27,271 bases of DNA from assembly GCA_013289445.1 (NCBI GenBank), contig JABCZZ010000022.1, forward strand, positions 1 through 27,271, given 5' to 3'. This DNA comes from Alphaproteobacteria bacterium (GTDB lineage Bacteria > Pseudomonadota > Alphaproteobacteria > Rickettsiales > JABCZZ01). Below the pieces are notes generated by a model. That model was not told where the DNA came from. It saw nothing but the letters and a program-made list of their open reading frames with translations, and did not search any database. A program made the position numbers and the translations under genes. Positions within the stretch are counted from its first letter, which is position 1. Every line of letters begins with the position of its first letter. Below are positions 7,568-14,680 of this stretch, piece by piece.

Positions 7568-7913
7568 TTATTTAGTCTATAGGCTCCTAACATATGGCGC
7601 ATTTTAATAGTGCTCTATAACATTTTTAATTTTTTATTTAGCTTTTATCTTTAACTAAGCGCCTCCTTGGTCAACTAAAGAGTTTTTTGTAGGATTGATA
7701 AACATGCACCCTCCCTTGTGGCTGATGAGTAAAAGGTAAATGAAAAAATTTTAGCAAAATTCAGCGATTAATTGACGTCAAACCGTTGGTGATAGACGCT
7801 TTGTGCACTGCCGATATAAAAAAATAACTAAGGTATTTCGCTTGTGTCGATGATATAATTACTCAGATTGCTACTGGCGGATTTACCGCGTTACAAATAA
7901 GAAACGGGGCAAG
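7568..7913. other. AT-rich intergenic gap
   Basis: About 346 bases, clearly richer in A and T than the surroundings, with several T and A runs. No reading frame, tRNA or hairpin terminator is convincing. The only feature I can support is the extended -10 promoter near its right end. Confidence 0.5.
7851..7859 (+). promoter_or_regulatory. Extended -10 promoter of pilin-like gene
   Basis: TGATATAAT matches the extended -10 consensus TGnTATAAT. It lies 54 bases before the start codon of the pilin-like gene at 7914. No good -35 hexamer is seen at 16-18 bases upstream, as is common for extended -10 promoters. Confidence 0.5.
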
Positions 7914-8777
7914 ATGAGCAGCAAGAAATCACCTCCTAAGCTGGCGTATCATAAGCACGGGGTCATGATGGCGGAGATAGCGATAGGTCTTGTCGTTATC
8001 GGTCTTATCGCCGGCGGCATCCTGACGGGGCGCGAAATCGCCACCATGTCGCAGGTTCATGCCCAAATTGCTCAGATTACGCGTTTTGACGAAGCAGTGT
8101 CGAACTTCTATGAAAAATTCGACGCGCTGCCCGGTGATATTCTCTCCGCCAGCGCTGAGCGCGAAGGCCTGCCTTCGGGCGACGGCACCCCTGCCCATAG
8201 CGACGGTGACGGCAAGATCTCTCCTTGCAATACCGGCTGGCAGTGGCATTTAGGTTGCGAGACGGCACTCTTCTGGGCGCAACTTTCGGCGGAAGACTTT
8301 ATCAAAGATAATTTTACCGCTGACAGCCGCCTGGAAGACGAACGCCTGCAAGAAGTGGGCGTGATGGATCCGTATCTGCCAAAATCACCGCTAGACGACA
8401 ACATTTATATCACCGTGTGGAACAGCAGCGCCGACCAGCCTTCGCCTGAACCCAGACTGCTGTATGGCAATTATTATGAAATCACCAAAATCCACGGCGT
8501 TGAAGGGGGAAAACTCAAAGATGATATTAATGCGCTGACCCCCGCGCAGGCCTATGCCATCGACAAAAAAATGGACGACGGCTATCCGCTTTCCGGTCGC
8601 GTGGTGGTCAATGGCAGTGCGAACTGGCCGCAAGACGCCTGGGGTACATTCGCCACTCCCGGTGAGAATAGTTGCGTGAGCCCCAACCGACATTACAACA
8701 TACAAAAATTACTTGATGGCCATCAGCAGCTCTGCCATGTTGCCATCGCGCTCGATTGCTGCGACAAGAACGAGTAA
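7914..8777 (+). CDS. Type IV pilin-like / pseudopilin protein with atypical prepilin motif
   Basis: A 287-residue prepilin-like protein. The N-terminus has a basic leader, then Gly16 followed by VMMAE, with Glu21 at the +5 position, and a long hydrophobic helix AIGLVVIGLIAGGILTG. This matches the prepilin peptidase site, but VMMAE replaces the usual FTLIE. After the helix come ALPGDI and a large variable C-terminal domain with several cysteines. It shares with the pilin-like protein at 10379 the LPGDI segment, the FW-x-x-LS segment and the IDKKMDDG-x-P-x-SGR motif, so the two are paralogues. A GGGG lies just before the ATG. No pilus assembly ATPase or prepilin peptidase is present in the window. 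Confidence 0.8.
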   Translation: MSSKKSPPKLAYHKHGVMMAEIAIGLVVIGLIAGGILTGREIATMSQVHAQIAQITRFDEAVSNFYEKFDALPGDILSASAEREGLPSGDGTPAHSDGDGKISPCNTGWQWHLGCETALFWAQLSAEDFIKDNFTADSRLEDERLQEVGVMDPYLPKSPLDDNIYITVWNSSADQPSPEPRLLYGNYYEITKIHGVEGGKLKDDINALTPAQAYAIDKKMDDGYPLSGRVVVNGSANWPQDAWGTFATPGENSCVSPNRHYNIQKLLDGHQQLCHVAIALDCCDKNE

Positions 8778-8785
8778 ATCCTCAC

Positions 8786-8956
8786 TTAAATCATGATTGG
8801 ATTGGCGAGTGCGATTCTCATCATCGCATGCGCGCGTTCGCCAGGTATCAGTTTGGTCAATGACGCTTCGACGGTGATTCGATCATCGCTTTTGCTCAAG
8901 GCATGCAGCCTGAGCGACGCGGGCGATAATATTGCTGGAATCAGGGTCTGGGTCAC
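8786..8956 (-). pseudogene. Possible transposase-start fragment
   Basis: A minus-strand frame of 56 codons from a GTG at 8956 reads TLIPAILSPASLRLHALSKS and then DDRITVEAS. This loosely recalls the N-terminus of ISL3-type transposases, before the zinc-binding part. There is no ribosome binding site, no inverted repeat and no further match. It may be a small remnant or a chance reading frame. Nothing else is seen in the 8778-8989 gap. Confidence 0.15.
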
Positions 8957-8989
8957 GGATTAACGGTTTTTTAAGGGGTTTACGTCAAA

Positions 8990-9388
8990 ATGGAAAAACA
9001 CAGGGAGATGTCAGAAATGACAAAGAAATTATTGGAAGTGAATCTCACGCGCGACGAGCAGAACACGCTTGCCTATCTTCAGTCCGGGTCTTGGGGCAGC
9101 GTCGGCGCAGACGGCAAGAGAACGCTTATTATCACTTCTGGCAAAGCGGATGCGGTCGACGCGTTGCTGACAAAACTTGCGGCCGAAGGTGTTTTTGCCG
9201 ACAAGGCTACCGCAGACCCATGGGTCAAGAGGATAGCTGCATCCGGCGCTCTCAGGCTTGACCAAGAGAGGCTCAACGTGTTCGGCATACAGAAGGTGGT
9301 CGAAACCCCTCCATCCGCACCCGGACAACCGGGCTCCAATCCCATTCGGCCCAACACTCCAGGCAACGGTCGACCTCCTCTGCGCTAG
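8990..9388 (+). CDS. Small hypothetical protein with Pro-rich tail
   Basis: 132 residues from the ATG at 8990 (AAGGGG about 11 bases upstream); 123 residues if translation starts at the ATG at 9017, which has GGAG nine bases before it and may be the better start. Residues 10-100 form a small mixed alpha/beta domain of soluble character. The last 30 residues are rich in Pro, Gly and Asn and probably disordered. No family is recognised. Its stop codon overlaps the opposite-strand stop that would end the terminase remnant, so the cargo gene ends exactly where the old phage gene ended. Confidence 0.6.
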   Translation: MEKHREMSEMTKKLLEVNLTRDEQNTLAYLQSGSWGSVGADGKRTLIITSGKADAVDALLTKLAAEGVFADKATADPWVKRIAASGALRLDQERLNVFGIQKVVETPPSAPGQPGSNPIRPNTPGNGRPPLR

Positions 9389-9635
9389 CTTTCCTCACTC
9401 GTATTCTCCGCAGCCTCGCGTAATATTCAAAAAATCCTGAGGCCGGACTATGCTGGATGGCATTGGCATAGACCAGGCTGTCGCCTTTATCTGGGCTTCG
9501 GCCAATGCGCCGGATGATCGTATCCTTGCTCTCCACCTGAATGCCGCGCACCGTGAGTTTGAAACGCGGTGCCGCTAAATCCGAAAGCAGTTCGTGATTG
9601 GGAGATAGCACGATGACCGAGTGTGCAGAACCTCA
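9385..9635 (-). pseudogene. C-terminal remnant of phage terminase large subunit
   Basis: The minus strand encodes SVIVLSPNHELLSDLAAP, then FKLTVRGIQVESKDTIIRR, then IGRSPDKGDSLVYA. This is the characteristic end of the nuclease domain of the terminase large subunit, the motor that packages phage DNA; the GRSPDKGDA-type motif is typical. The frame is closed by a stop just upstream, so the ATPase domain and most of the nuclease domain are gone. The reading frame near the 3' end probably also shifts, because the adjacent frame stops at 9385 after EES. It cannot be functional. Confidence 0.7.
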
Positions 9636-9749
9636 GGGCATCAAATGCGCTGTCAATGCTTGCGTTATCTGGATACATAGAAAAACAATCTGCACGCTTC
9701 AAAAGCGCGTCGTGAAGTGCTAAAATGCCGGCAAACACCGGGGGGCACC

Positions 9750-10238
9750 ATGCATTACCATGTCGTTTTTGATCTCAATCAGGTGGGTTTCAAGCCGGAG
9801 AATATTGCGCCGCTGGCACTGGGCATTCTCTTTGTTCTGATCGGCATTGTCTTCGTCCTCTTTCGTCAACGGCTTATTAAGTGGGGACTGGTCGCGCGCG
9901 CGATGCCCTTTGTTTTTCTCGCGTTCTCAGTGTTCTGGTTGATCGGCGTGCTCTGCGTCTCTTTCGAAGAATTCACGGTCGCAAGTGAAGCACTTAAATC
10001 AGGCAAGGCTAAAGTAATAGAAGGGCAGGTCAGCAGCTTCAGACCCATGTTTGCAAACGCCACCAAGATGGAACATTTCTGCGTCAAAGACACCTGCTTC
10101 GCTTATTCCGATTATATCATGACCGCAGGTTTCAATCGTACGAGCAAGTATGGCGGCCCCATCCGCGAAGGCCTGCCGGTGCGCGTGACGTATCTCGGCA
10201 ATATCATTGTGAAGCTCGAAGTCGCGGATGGTCACTGA
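9750..10238 (+). CDS. Inner-membrane hypothetical protein
   Basis: A 162-residue protein with two predicted transmembrane helices (about residues 16-36, IAPLALGILFVLIGIVFVLF, and about 48-68, MPFVFLAFSVFWLIGVLC), followed by a soluble domain of about 90 residues. That domain contains VIEGQVSSF, FCVKDTCFAYSDY and GGPIREGLPVRVTYLGN, a pattern I recall from a family of uncharacterised small membrane proteins. The ATG at 9750 is preceded by GGGGGG four bases upstream; an earlier in-frame start at 9717 is unlikely. It lies on the plus strand beside the terminase remnant. Function is unknown. Confidence 0.75.
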   Translation: MHYHVVFDLNQVGFKPENIAPLALGILFVLIGIVFVLFRQRLIKWGLVARAMPFVFLAFSVFWLIGVLCVSFEEFTVASEALKSGKAKVIEGQVSSFRPMFANATKMEHFCVKDTCFAYSDYIMTAGFNRTSKYGGPIREGLPVRVTYLGNIIVKLEVADGH

Positions 10239-10251
10239 ACAGCGCAGGCAT

Positions 10252-10287
10252 AAAAAAACCCGCTGCGGCGACCCGAAGCAGGTAGGA
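10252..10287 (-). terminator. Intrinsic terminator on the minus strand
   Basis: Read on the minus strand, a GC-rich stem-loop (arms near CCTGCTTCGGG and CCGCAGCGGG, with one mismatch and one wobble pair) is followed by seven T. It directly follows the stop of the membrane protein gene but points the other way; on the plus strand the hairpin is preceded, not followed, by the A/T run. It could end transcription arriving from the phage regulator operon at 11327-12151. Confidence 0.55.
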
Positions 10288-10378
10288 AACACTCATCGAC
10301 TATGTGTAAGATCGTATATTTCCTTCACGCGAAGGTCAATGTACAAAATGCAGTGCCTGTGAAAAAATTGCTAACGCC

Positions 10379-11326
10379 ATGTGTGTAAAAAGTAAAAACG
10401 GTTTTACGCTCATTGAACTTTCCATCGTGCTGGTCATCATCGGCCTCATCGTAGGCGGTGTACTGGTGGGACAGGATCTGATTCGCGCCGCACAAGTTCG
10501 CGCCACGATCTCACAGATCGAAAAGTACAATACTGCCGTCAACACCTTCCGCGGCAAATATGGTTACCTGCCGGGTGATATTACCAATACGGCCGCGACA
10601 CAATTCGGTTTTGCTGCACGGGGGACTCAGGCAGGTCAGGGAGATGGCAACAGCGTGATTGAAGATAACGGATGCGGCGTTAATATGTTTGGCGGCGAAA
10701 ACGAGATGTTCTGGGTGGATTTAAGCGTAGCAGGCCTGATTGATGGCAACTTCAGCATCAATAATATCTTGGTCTCGCCCTACTTCGGAGCCGTATCATC
10801 CACCGCCTTAGGCCAATATATGCCTGAGGCAAAATTAGGGCAGGGTAATTTTATTTATGTCTGGAGTGGCGGGTGGAAAGAAGCGGCCCCGATTAATGCA
10901 GATGGTGGTGGCGGATGCGCATACGGAGGAGACAATATTAATTATTTTGGGCTTTCCGCAGTCATAGGCCCCGGTAGTTCGATGTGGCCTCTGGCCGTTT
11001 CAAATGTGGGCTTAACCGTGCAACAGGCCTACGGCATCGATAAAAAAATGGATGATGGCATGCCTCAGTCAGGTAGAATTATGGCGATGTATGATGGTTG
11101 GATATGGTGGGCTGCCGGTGGAGCTCCTGATCCAGTGAATGGTCAAATGAATGCGGGAGATAGTTCGAATCTCGATGGCGGCCCTGCTCAAGCGAGCGAC
11201 TTCGGTGGACAGATGCCTGCAGGGCTCAATTCATGTTACGATGCAAGTTCAGGCAGTGAACAATATTCCATGGAAATAAGCGGCGGCACGGGCGTCAATT
11301 GTGCGGTGTCGTTCCGCTTTCAGTAA
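10379..11326 (+). CDS. Type IV pilin-like / pseudopilin protein
   Basis: A 315-residue protein with a canonical type III prepilin signal: Gly8 followed by FTLIEL, with Glu13 at +5, then the hydrophobic helix SIVLVIIGLIVGGVLVG. Prepilin peptidase would cleave after Gly8. Downstream are YLPGDI and a long Gly-, Asn- and Asp-rich domain, typical of the large pilin-like proteins that occur in multiple copies in some alphaproteobacteria. The motif IDKKMDDGMPQSGR is shared with the paralogue at 7914. No good ribosome binding site precedes the ATG at 10379. It ends next to the convergent phage regulator gene, with zero bases between them. Confidence 0.85.
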   Translation: MCVKSKNGFTLIELSIVLVIIGLIVGGVLVGQDLIRAAQVRATISQIEKYNTAVNTFRGKYGYLPGDITNTAATQFGFAARGTQAGQGDGNSVIEDNGCGVNMFGGENEMFWVDLSVAGLIDGNFSINNILVSPYFGAVSSTALGQYMPEAKLGQGNFIYVWSGGWKEAAPINADGGGGCAYGGDNINYFGLSAVIGPGSSMWPLAVSNVGLTVQQAYGIDKKMDDGMPQSGRIMAMYDGWIWWAAGGAPDPVNGQMNAGDSSNLDGGPAQASDFGGQMPAGLNSCYDASSGSEQYSMEISGGTGVNCAVSFRFQ

Positions 11327-11887
11327 TTATCCCGCCGACTCCGCCATCTGAACGTCAGATGCTTTTTCCAAGGCTTTCTTGAGATCGCGCATGCGGGCAA
11401 GCGCATCGCCCAGCGCATCAAATGCTGCGCGTACATACACGGTGATGGAATTGACCGGCAGGCCCAGCTGCCTGCCCGCGGCGATCGCCGCTATCTCCTC
11501 AAAACAGATTTTGCTGATGAGATCATGGTCACGTTTGCAAAGATAGCCCATGGTTTTATAAAACTGATCCTCGGCGCTCATGCGGCCAAGGTGGATGAGT
11601 TCAAAATGGCCCGAGGGCGCGCTCGCTGTGCGTTCATACTGGATGGATTTGAGAAAGGGACGGCGGGCAATCGTCCATAGCGTAATAATCTGCATGCCGT
11701 AAAGATGCTGCATCTCATCGATGATGCCGCCGGTGAGTAATTTGTCGATGCGCAGCGACTCGTCGACCTGCGCAATATGGCTGCGTATCGTAATTCCCCC
11801 ATGGCGCAGGCGTTCAATCGTGGGAAGATTTTCATATATCGTTTTTGTTTTGCACCCCTGCTGCTTGCGCTTTTTCTTACGCCCCAT
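11327..11887 (-). CDS. Phage-type regulator-like protein (DUF6456-like region)
   Basis: A 186-residue basic protein starting MGRKKKRKQQ. ATG at 11887 has AAGGA six bases before it. The pattern of SLRIDKLLTGGIIDEMQHLYG, and near the end ISKICFEEIAAIAAGRQLG followed by VRAAFDALGDALA, resembles a group of alphaproteobacterial proteins found between the repressor and terminase of prophages and also in DUF6456-type regulators. DNA binding is suggested by the basic N-terminus and the helical C-terminal part, but is not proven. It is the second gene leftward from the repressor, with the terminase remnant further down on the same strand, which is the order expected for a prophage. Confidence 0.55.
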   Translation of the reverse strand: MGRKKKRKQQGCKTKTIYENLPTIERLRHGGITIRSHIAQVDESLRIDKLLTGGIIDEMQHLYGMQIITLWTIARRPFLKSIQYERTASAPSGHFELIHLGRMSAEDQFYKTMGYLCKRDHDLISKICFEEIAAIAAGRQLGLPVNSITVYVRAAFDALGDALARMRDLKKALEKASDVQMAESAG

Positions 11888-11941
11888 ATCGCTTCCTTGT
11901 TCTTATATGTGTTGTCTATTTTTTGTGATGTGAGTGCAGCC

Positions 11942-12151
11942 CTACCCTTCTTTGAGTCCATAAAAAACGTAGAGTGCCCATGCCTCGTCTTCACTTAGCA
12001 ATCCACGCGCCAGCCAGAAGGCGATCATCACGCAGGCCTCGCTGACGTCGAAATCCATCAATATGCCCACCGCCATGAGCGCTTTACGGAAATCCCCCTG
12101 CGGGCAAGGCTCTACAAAACGCGAGCGAAAAGGAAGTATGCCTGCCACCAT
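11942..12151 (-). CDS. Small hypothetical protein, first gene leftward of repressor
   Basis: A 69-residue protein starting MVAGILPFRS. AGGGG lies six bases before the ATG at 12151, a strong signal. The chain is mostly helical with hydrophobic faces, including MAVGILMDFDVSEACVMIAFWLARG, and has no clear helix-turn-helix or signal peptide. It is divergent from the repressor and would share its control region, the position of an early or Cro-like gene in a lambdoid arrangement. The function is not recognised. The next gene on the strand starts about 54 bases after its stop. Confidence 0.6.
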   Translation of the reverse strand: MVAGILPFRSRFVEPCPQGDFRKALMAVGILMDFDVSEACVMIAFWLARGLLSEDEAWALYVFYGLKEG

Positions 12152-12167
12152 AGCAATCCCCTAAATG

Positions 12168-12200
12168 GGCGGTTTCTCTTGATTTCCCGCCTATTTTTTT
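12168..12200 (+). terminator. Weak hairpin with T-run in the control region
   Basis: GGCGG (12168-12172) can pair with CCGCC (12187-12191), followed by TATTTTTTT. It could be a short terminator or attenuator on the plus strand upstream of the repressor. The stem is only five pairs, so the call is weak. Confidence 0.25.
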
Positions 12201-12232
12201 GTTGCTGTTTACGGCGGATTCAGGCACACTAT

Positions 12233-12244
12233 GGGAATGTTCCC
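12233..12244. promoter_or_regulatory. Operator-like palindrome O1
   Basis: GGGAATGTTCCC is a perfect palindrome in its outer five bases on each side. It shares GGGAAnnTTCCC with the site at 12267-12278, 34 bases away centre to centre. It lies between the divergent repressor and the leftward phage gene, so it is a likely repressor binding site. Confidence 0.6.
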
Positions 12245-12266
12245 GCGTGACATAACCCTGGGTTTA

Positions 12267-12278
12267 GGGAAAATTCCC
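12267..12278. promoter_or_regulatory. Operator-like palindrome O2
   Basis: GGGAAAATTCCC is a fully symmetric 12-base palindrome ending four bases before the repressor ATG. Together with the site at 12233 it forms a pair of matching operators. Binding here would block translation-proximal transcription of the repressor itself, suggesting autoregulation. Confidence 0.6.
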
Positions 12279-12282
12279 AATT

Positions 12283-12933
12283 ATGGATATCACCCGCGAC
12301 AACCTGCTTTCACTGATACAATCCGGCATGAAACGTGCCTCGCTGGGCATTGCCGGGCTTGAGAAAAAGGCGGGCGTACCCAAAGACACAGTGCGCGATT
12401 TCCTGCGCGGAAAAACTCAGATACTGCGCGCAGATAAATTACAGAAGCTGTTGCGCGTAATTGAGCCGGAACATAAAATCATCATTACAGGATATGTCGG
12501 TGCCGGCACCGAGATCTTCCCGCTGGACGACGGCGATAAGACAGACTGTCCCCCAAGCGTTGCGCCCTCGGACGTGCTTGCCGTACGCATCAGGGGCGAT
12601 GCAATGTATCCGGTATTTCATGACGGCTGGATTATCTATTACAGTGAGAAGCGCGATCTGCATATCCCGCATCTGCGCGGCGGATTGCAGGTGCCATATA
12701 ACAAGTCCGGCAAAAAATCCAAGACAGCCGAGTCCGCTGACGCACACGATCCTCTTGCAAAATTCTTTGGCAAGCCCTGCATCGTAAGACTCAACGACGG
12801 ACGCACGATGCTGCGAACGCTTAAGCGTGGCCAGGCCGCCGGGCGCTACAACCTGATAAGCTACAACACTGACGATATTGAAGATGCCGCGCTGATGTGG
12901 GCAGCCAAAATCGTTTTTATCAAGACCGAATAG
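12283..12933 (+). CDS. CI/LexA-like phage repressor with lost self-cleavage dyad
   Basis: A 216-residue protein with an N-terminal helix-turn-helix region (about residues 1-60, GIAGLEKKAGVPKDTVRDFL) and a C-terminal S24/LexA-type domain (about 68-216). The family cleavage site Ala-Gly is present at 74-75 in GYVGAGTE. The nucleophile motif GDSM is changed to GDAM (Ala107), and the dyad lysine position in RTMLRTLKRG is Arg178. Both catalytic residues are therefore missing while the fold motifs remain, so self-cleavage is not expected. Two matching palindromes lie just upstream. It probably represses the divergent leftward phage genes and itself. The end overlaps by 14 bases the convergent gene at 12920. 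Confidence 0.85.
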   Translation: MDITRDNLLSLIQSGMKRASLGIAGLEKKAGVPKDTVRDFLRGKTQILRADKLQKLLRVIEPEHKIIITGYVGAGTEIFPLDDGDKTDCPPSVAPSDVLAVRIRGDAMYPVFHDGWIIYYSEKRDLHIPHLRGGLQVPYNKSGKKSKTAESADAHDPLAKFFGKPCIVRLNDGRTMLRTLKRGQAAGRYNLISYNTDDIEDAALMWAAKIVFIKTE

Positions 12934-14302
12934 CCGCCGCTGCACGCGCAATAACCGGCTGCCAGTCGCCAAAATTCTGCTGGCGCAGCGTCTTTACGCT
13001 TGCATACCAGCGCGTGCCTTCGTCCGGCTGCGACGGCCAGCGGAAATTACAGCCCAGCGGCAGAAGCAGCGTCGTCTTTATACCCAGCGCGCCTGCAAGG
13101 TGAACATTGGAATTGTCGATGGTGATGACTTCATCCATCGAGGCAATCAGTGCAGCAAGCCCATCGGCATCGTTTGAGATATCGGTCTCATCTATCGTAA
13201 TGCGACAGTTATGCCTGGCGCAGAATTGCTCTATCTCCTGGCGCGGCATCTGGTGTTGCAGAGAAATGAAATGGCAGCCGGGTGTCGCAAGTAACGCCAG
13301 CCATTGTTCAAGCGCAATGTTGCGTGTCACTTCGCGCGTGTTGTTCGTGTGCCATGAAATGCCAATGCGCTTACCCGCGACGAGCGCTGCAAGCCGCGAT
13401 TGTGTCTGTTTGACACGCAGCGGATCAGCCACAAGATATGCCCCCTGATGACGCGCAGGAATATAGTCCGGCATAGATTGCACCAGCAGGTCACCCATAG
13501 GTGCCGCAAAATCAAACAGGCCGTGGCGGCTGGCATAATCATAAGACGCTTTCAGCGGCGCGAGTGAAAATGGCACGGCGGCAATCTGTGCAAGCTTCTC
13601 AATCTGCGGATAAGAAGTAAGCATCGTGGGAGCCAGCGCATGTTGCGCCGCATCGTCAATCGGCTCCAATTGCAGTGATGCAAACGAGCGCGAAAAAAGC
13701 GCGATGAGTTTAGGGAACATACCCAGTGCAATGCGCTTTGGCGCTTGTTCAAGCAGGCGCGGCAAAAAAGAAGCAAACATGAGGATATCGCCCAGCCCCT
13801 GCTCCGCCCAGAGATACATATGCTTGCCTTTAAGATTTTCGCCACGCCAGCGCGGTATGGGAAGCCCTCGCCAATCCGGCCCGCTGGCTTCGCTCACTGC
13901 ATCCCAGCGCGCTTCGTACGTATCTAGACCTTCGACAAATCCTGTGCGCATCATGCGCATCTGCGAAAGCGCCAGCCCCGCAAAGGCATAATCCGGTTTG
14001 CTTGCAAGCGCACGGCGGTAATAGTCTTCCGCTTTGGCAAAAGCGCCATGCAACTGCGCGCTGAATCCCAAAAGATGCAACGCTTCGAAATAGTCCGGCA
14101 TCGCCGCCAGCGCGATCTCGCAGAGCCGCCGCTGCTGCCCGAAATATCCCATACGGTGCAGGCTGCGGGCATGGCTGAGCAATACAAGCGCAAGCGTCTC
14201 ATCCACGCCACCGCTGGCCTGCAGCGCTTCTGCTGCTGCAACGCCTGCCTTAATTTCGCCCTGCGACAGAAGCGATTCGATGAGATGTTGTTTCTGCGTC
14301 AT
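12920..14302 (-). CDS. TPR protein with glycosyltransferase-9-like domain
   Basis: About 460 residues. The N-terminal 130 residues form tetratricopeptide-like helices (for example YFEALHLLGFSAQLHGAFAK followed by AEDYYRRALASKPDYAFA). The C-terminal part (about 150-460) resembles the GT9/heptosyltransferase-like domain often fused to TPRs, with WAEQGLGDILMFASFL, then GKRIGISWHTN, and near the end ITIDNSNVHLAGALG, which recalls the sugar-nucleotide binding end of the family. The role is probably glycan or protein glycosylation in the cytoplasm, substrate unknown. ATG at 14302 is given; a GTG two codons upstream is equally possible and neither has a strong ribosome binding site. It overlaps the phage repressor convergently. 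Confidence 0.75.
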   Translation of the reverse strand: MTQKQHLIESLLSQGEIKAGVAAAEALQASGGVDETLALVLLSHARSLHRMGYFGQQRRLCEIALAAMPDYFEALHLLGFSAQLHGAFAKAEDYYRRALASKPDYAFAGLALSQMRMMRTGFVEGLDTYEARWDAVSEASGPDWRGLPIPRWRGENLKGKHMYLWAEQGLGDILMFASFLPRLLEQAPKRIALGMFPKLIALFSRSFASLQLEPIDDAAQHALAPTMLTSYPQIEKLAQIAAVPFSLAPLKASYDYASRHGLFDFAAPMGDLLVQSMPDYIPARHQGAYLVADPLRVKQTQSRLAALVAGKRIGISWHTNNTREVTRNIALEQWLALLATPGCHFISLQHQMPRQEIEQFCARHNCRITIDETDISNDADGLAALIASMDEVITIDNSNVHLAGALGIKTTLLLPLGCNFRWPSQPDEGTRWYASVKTLRQQNFGDWQPVIARAAAAIRS

Positions 14303-14340
14303 TGCCACTATTCTATAATCCCGGCATCCGCCAATGAACT

Positions 14341-14376
14341 AAAAAAAGAGGCGCGGACCTTGGCCCACGCCTCTTT
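14341..14376 (-). terminator. Terminator of the His/Asp-rich protein gene
   Basis: AAAGAGGCG (14345-14353) and CGCCTCTTT (14368-14376) form a perfect nine-pair stem. On the minus strand it is followed by a seven-T run and lies about 25 bases after the stop at 14402. The A/T-rich arms would let it work on the plus strand too, but less well. Confidence 0.8.
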
Positions 14377-14401
14377 GTTTCATTCTCTAGATGGTTAGAG
14401 A

Positions 14402-14680
14402 CTAGGGGTGATCGTGGTGATCGCGATCGTGATCGTGATGATCGTGGTGGTCATGATGATCACGACGTGCTTCGCGATGCTCTTTGTGTTCAGCCTTGTG
14501 TTCCTGATGCTGTGCTTTGCGCTCTTCGCGTGCAGCAGCGCGCGGATGGCCAGAGGCTTCATCGGCATTTGCTTTTTCCTGATCGACGTTGGCGCGGTGT
14601 TCATCCTGACCGACCGACTGAGCAAGAACCGGAGTGCTAAGCAGACTGAGGGCCAATACGGCCACTGTAAAACGCTTCAT
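14402..14680 (-). CDS. Secreted His/Asp-rich putative metal-binding protein
   Basis: A 92-residue protein with a clear Sec signal peptide (MKRFTVAVLALSLLSTPVLA, cleavage after Ala-x-Ala near residue 20), then a charged helical region rich in Glu, Lys, Ala and His, and a C-terminal tail built of repeated HHD/HDH units. Such tails bind nickel, zinc, copper or cobalt in other proteins; binding here is inferred from composition. AAGGA lies seven bases before the ATG. It is divergent from an operon of ECF sigma factor and periplasmic metal-sensor-like proteins, so it may be part of the same response. It has its own terminator. Confidence 0.75.
   Translation of the reverse strand: MKRFTVAVLALSLLSTPVLAQSVGQDEHRANVDQEKANADEASGHPRAAAREERKAQHQEHKAEHKEHREARRDHHDHHDHHDHDRDHHDHP

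Noticed and set aside
14402..14480. Short tandem GATCGTGAT-like repeats as a possible CRISPR or iteron array
   Set aside because: Units are very short, have no spacers and are explained by the His/Asp-rich coding sequence.
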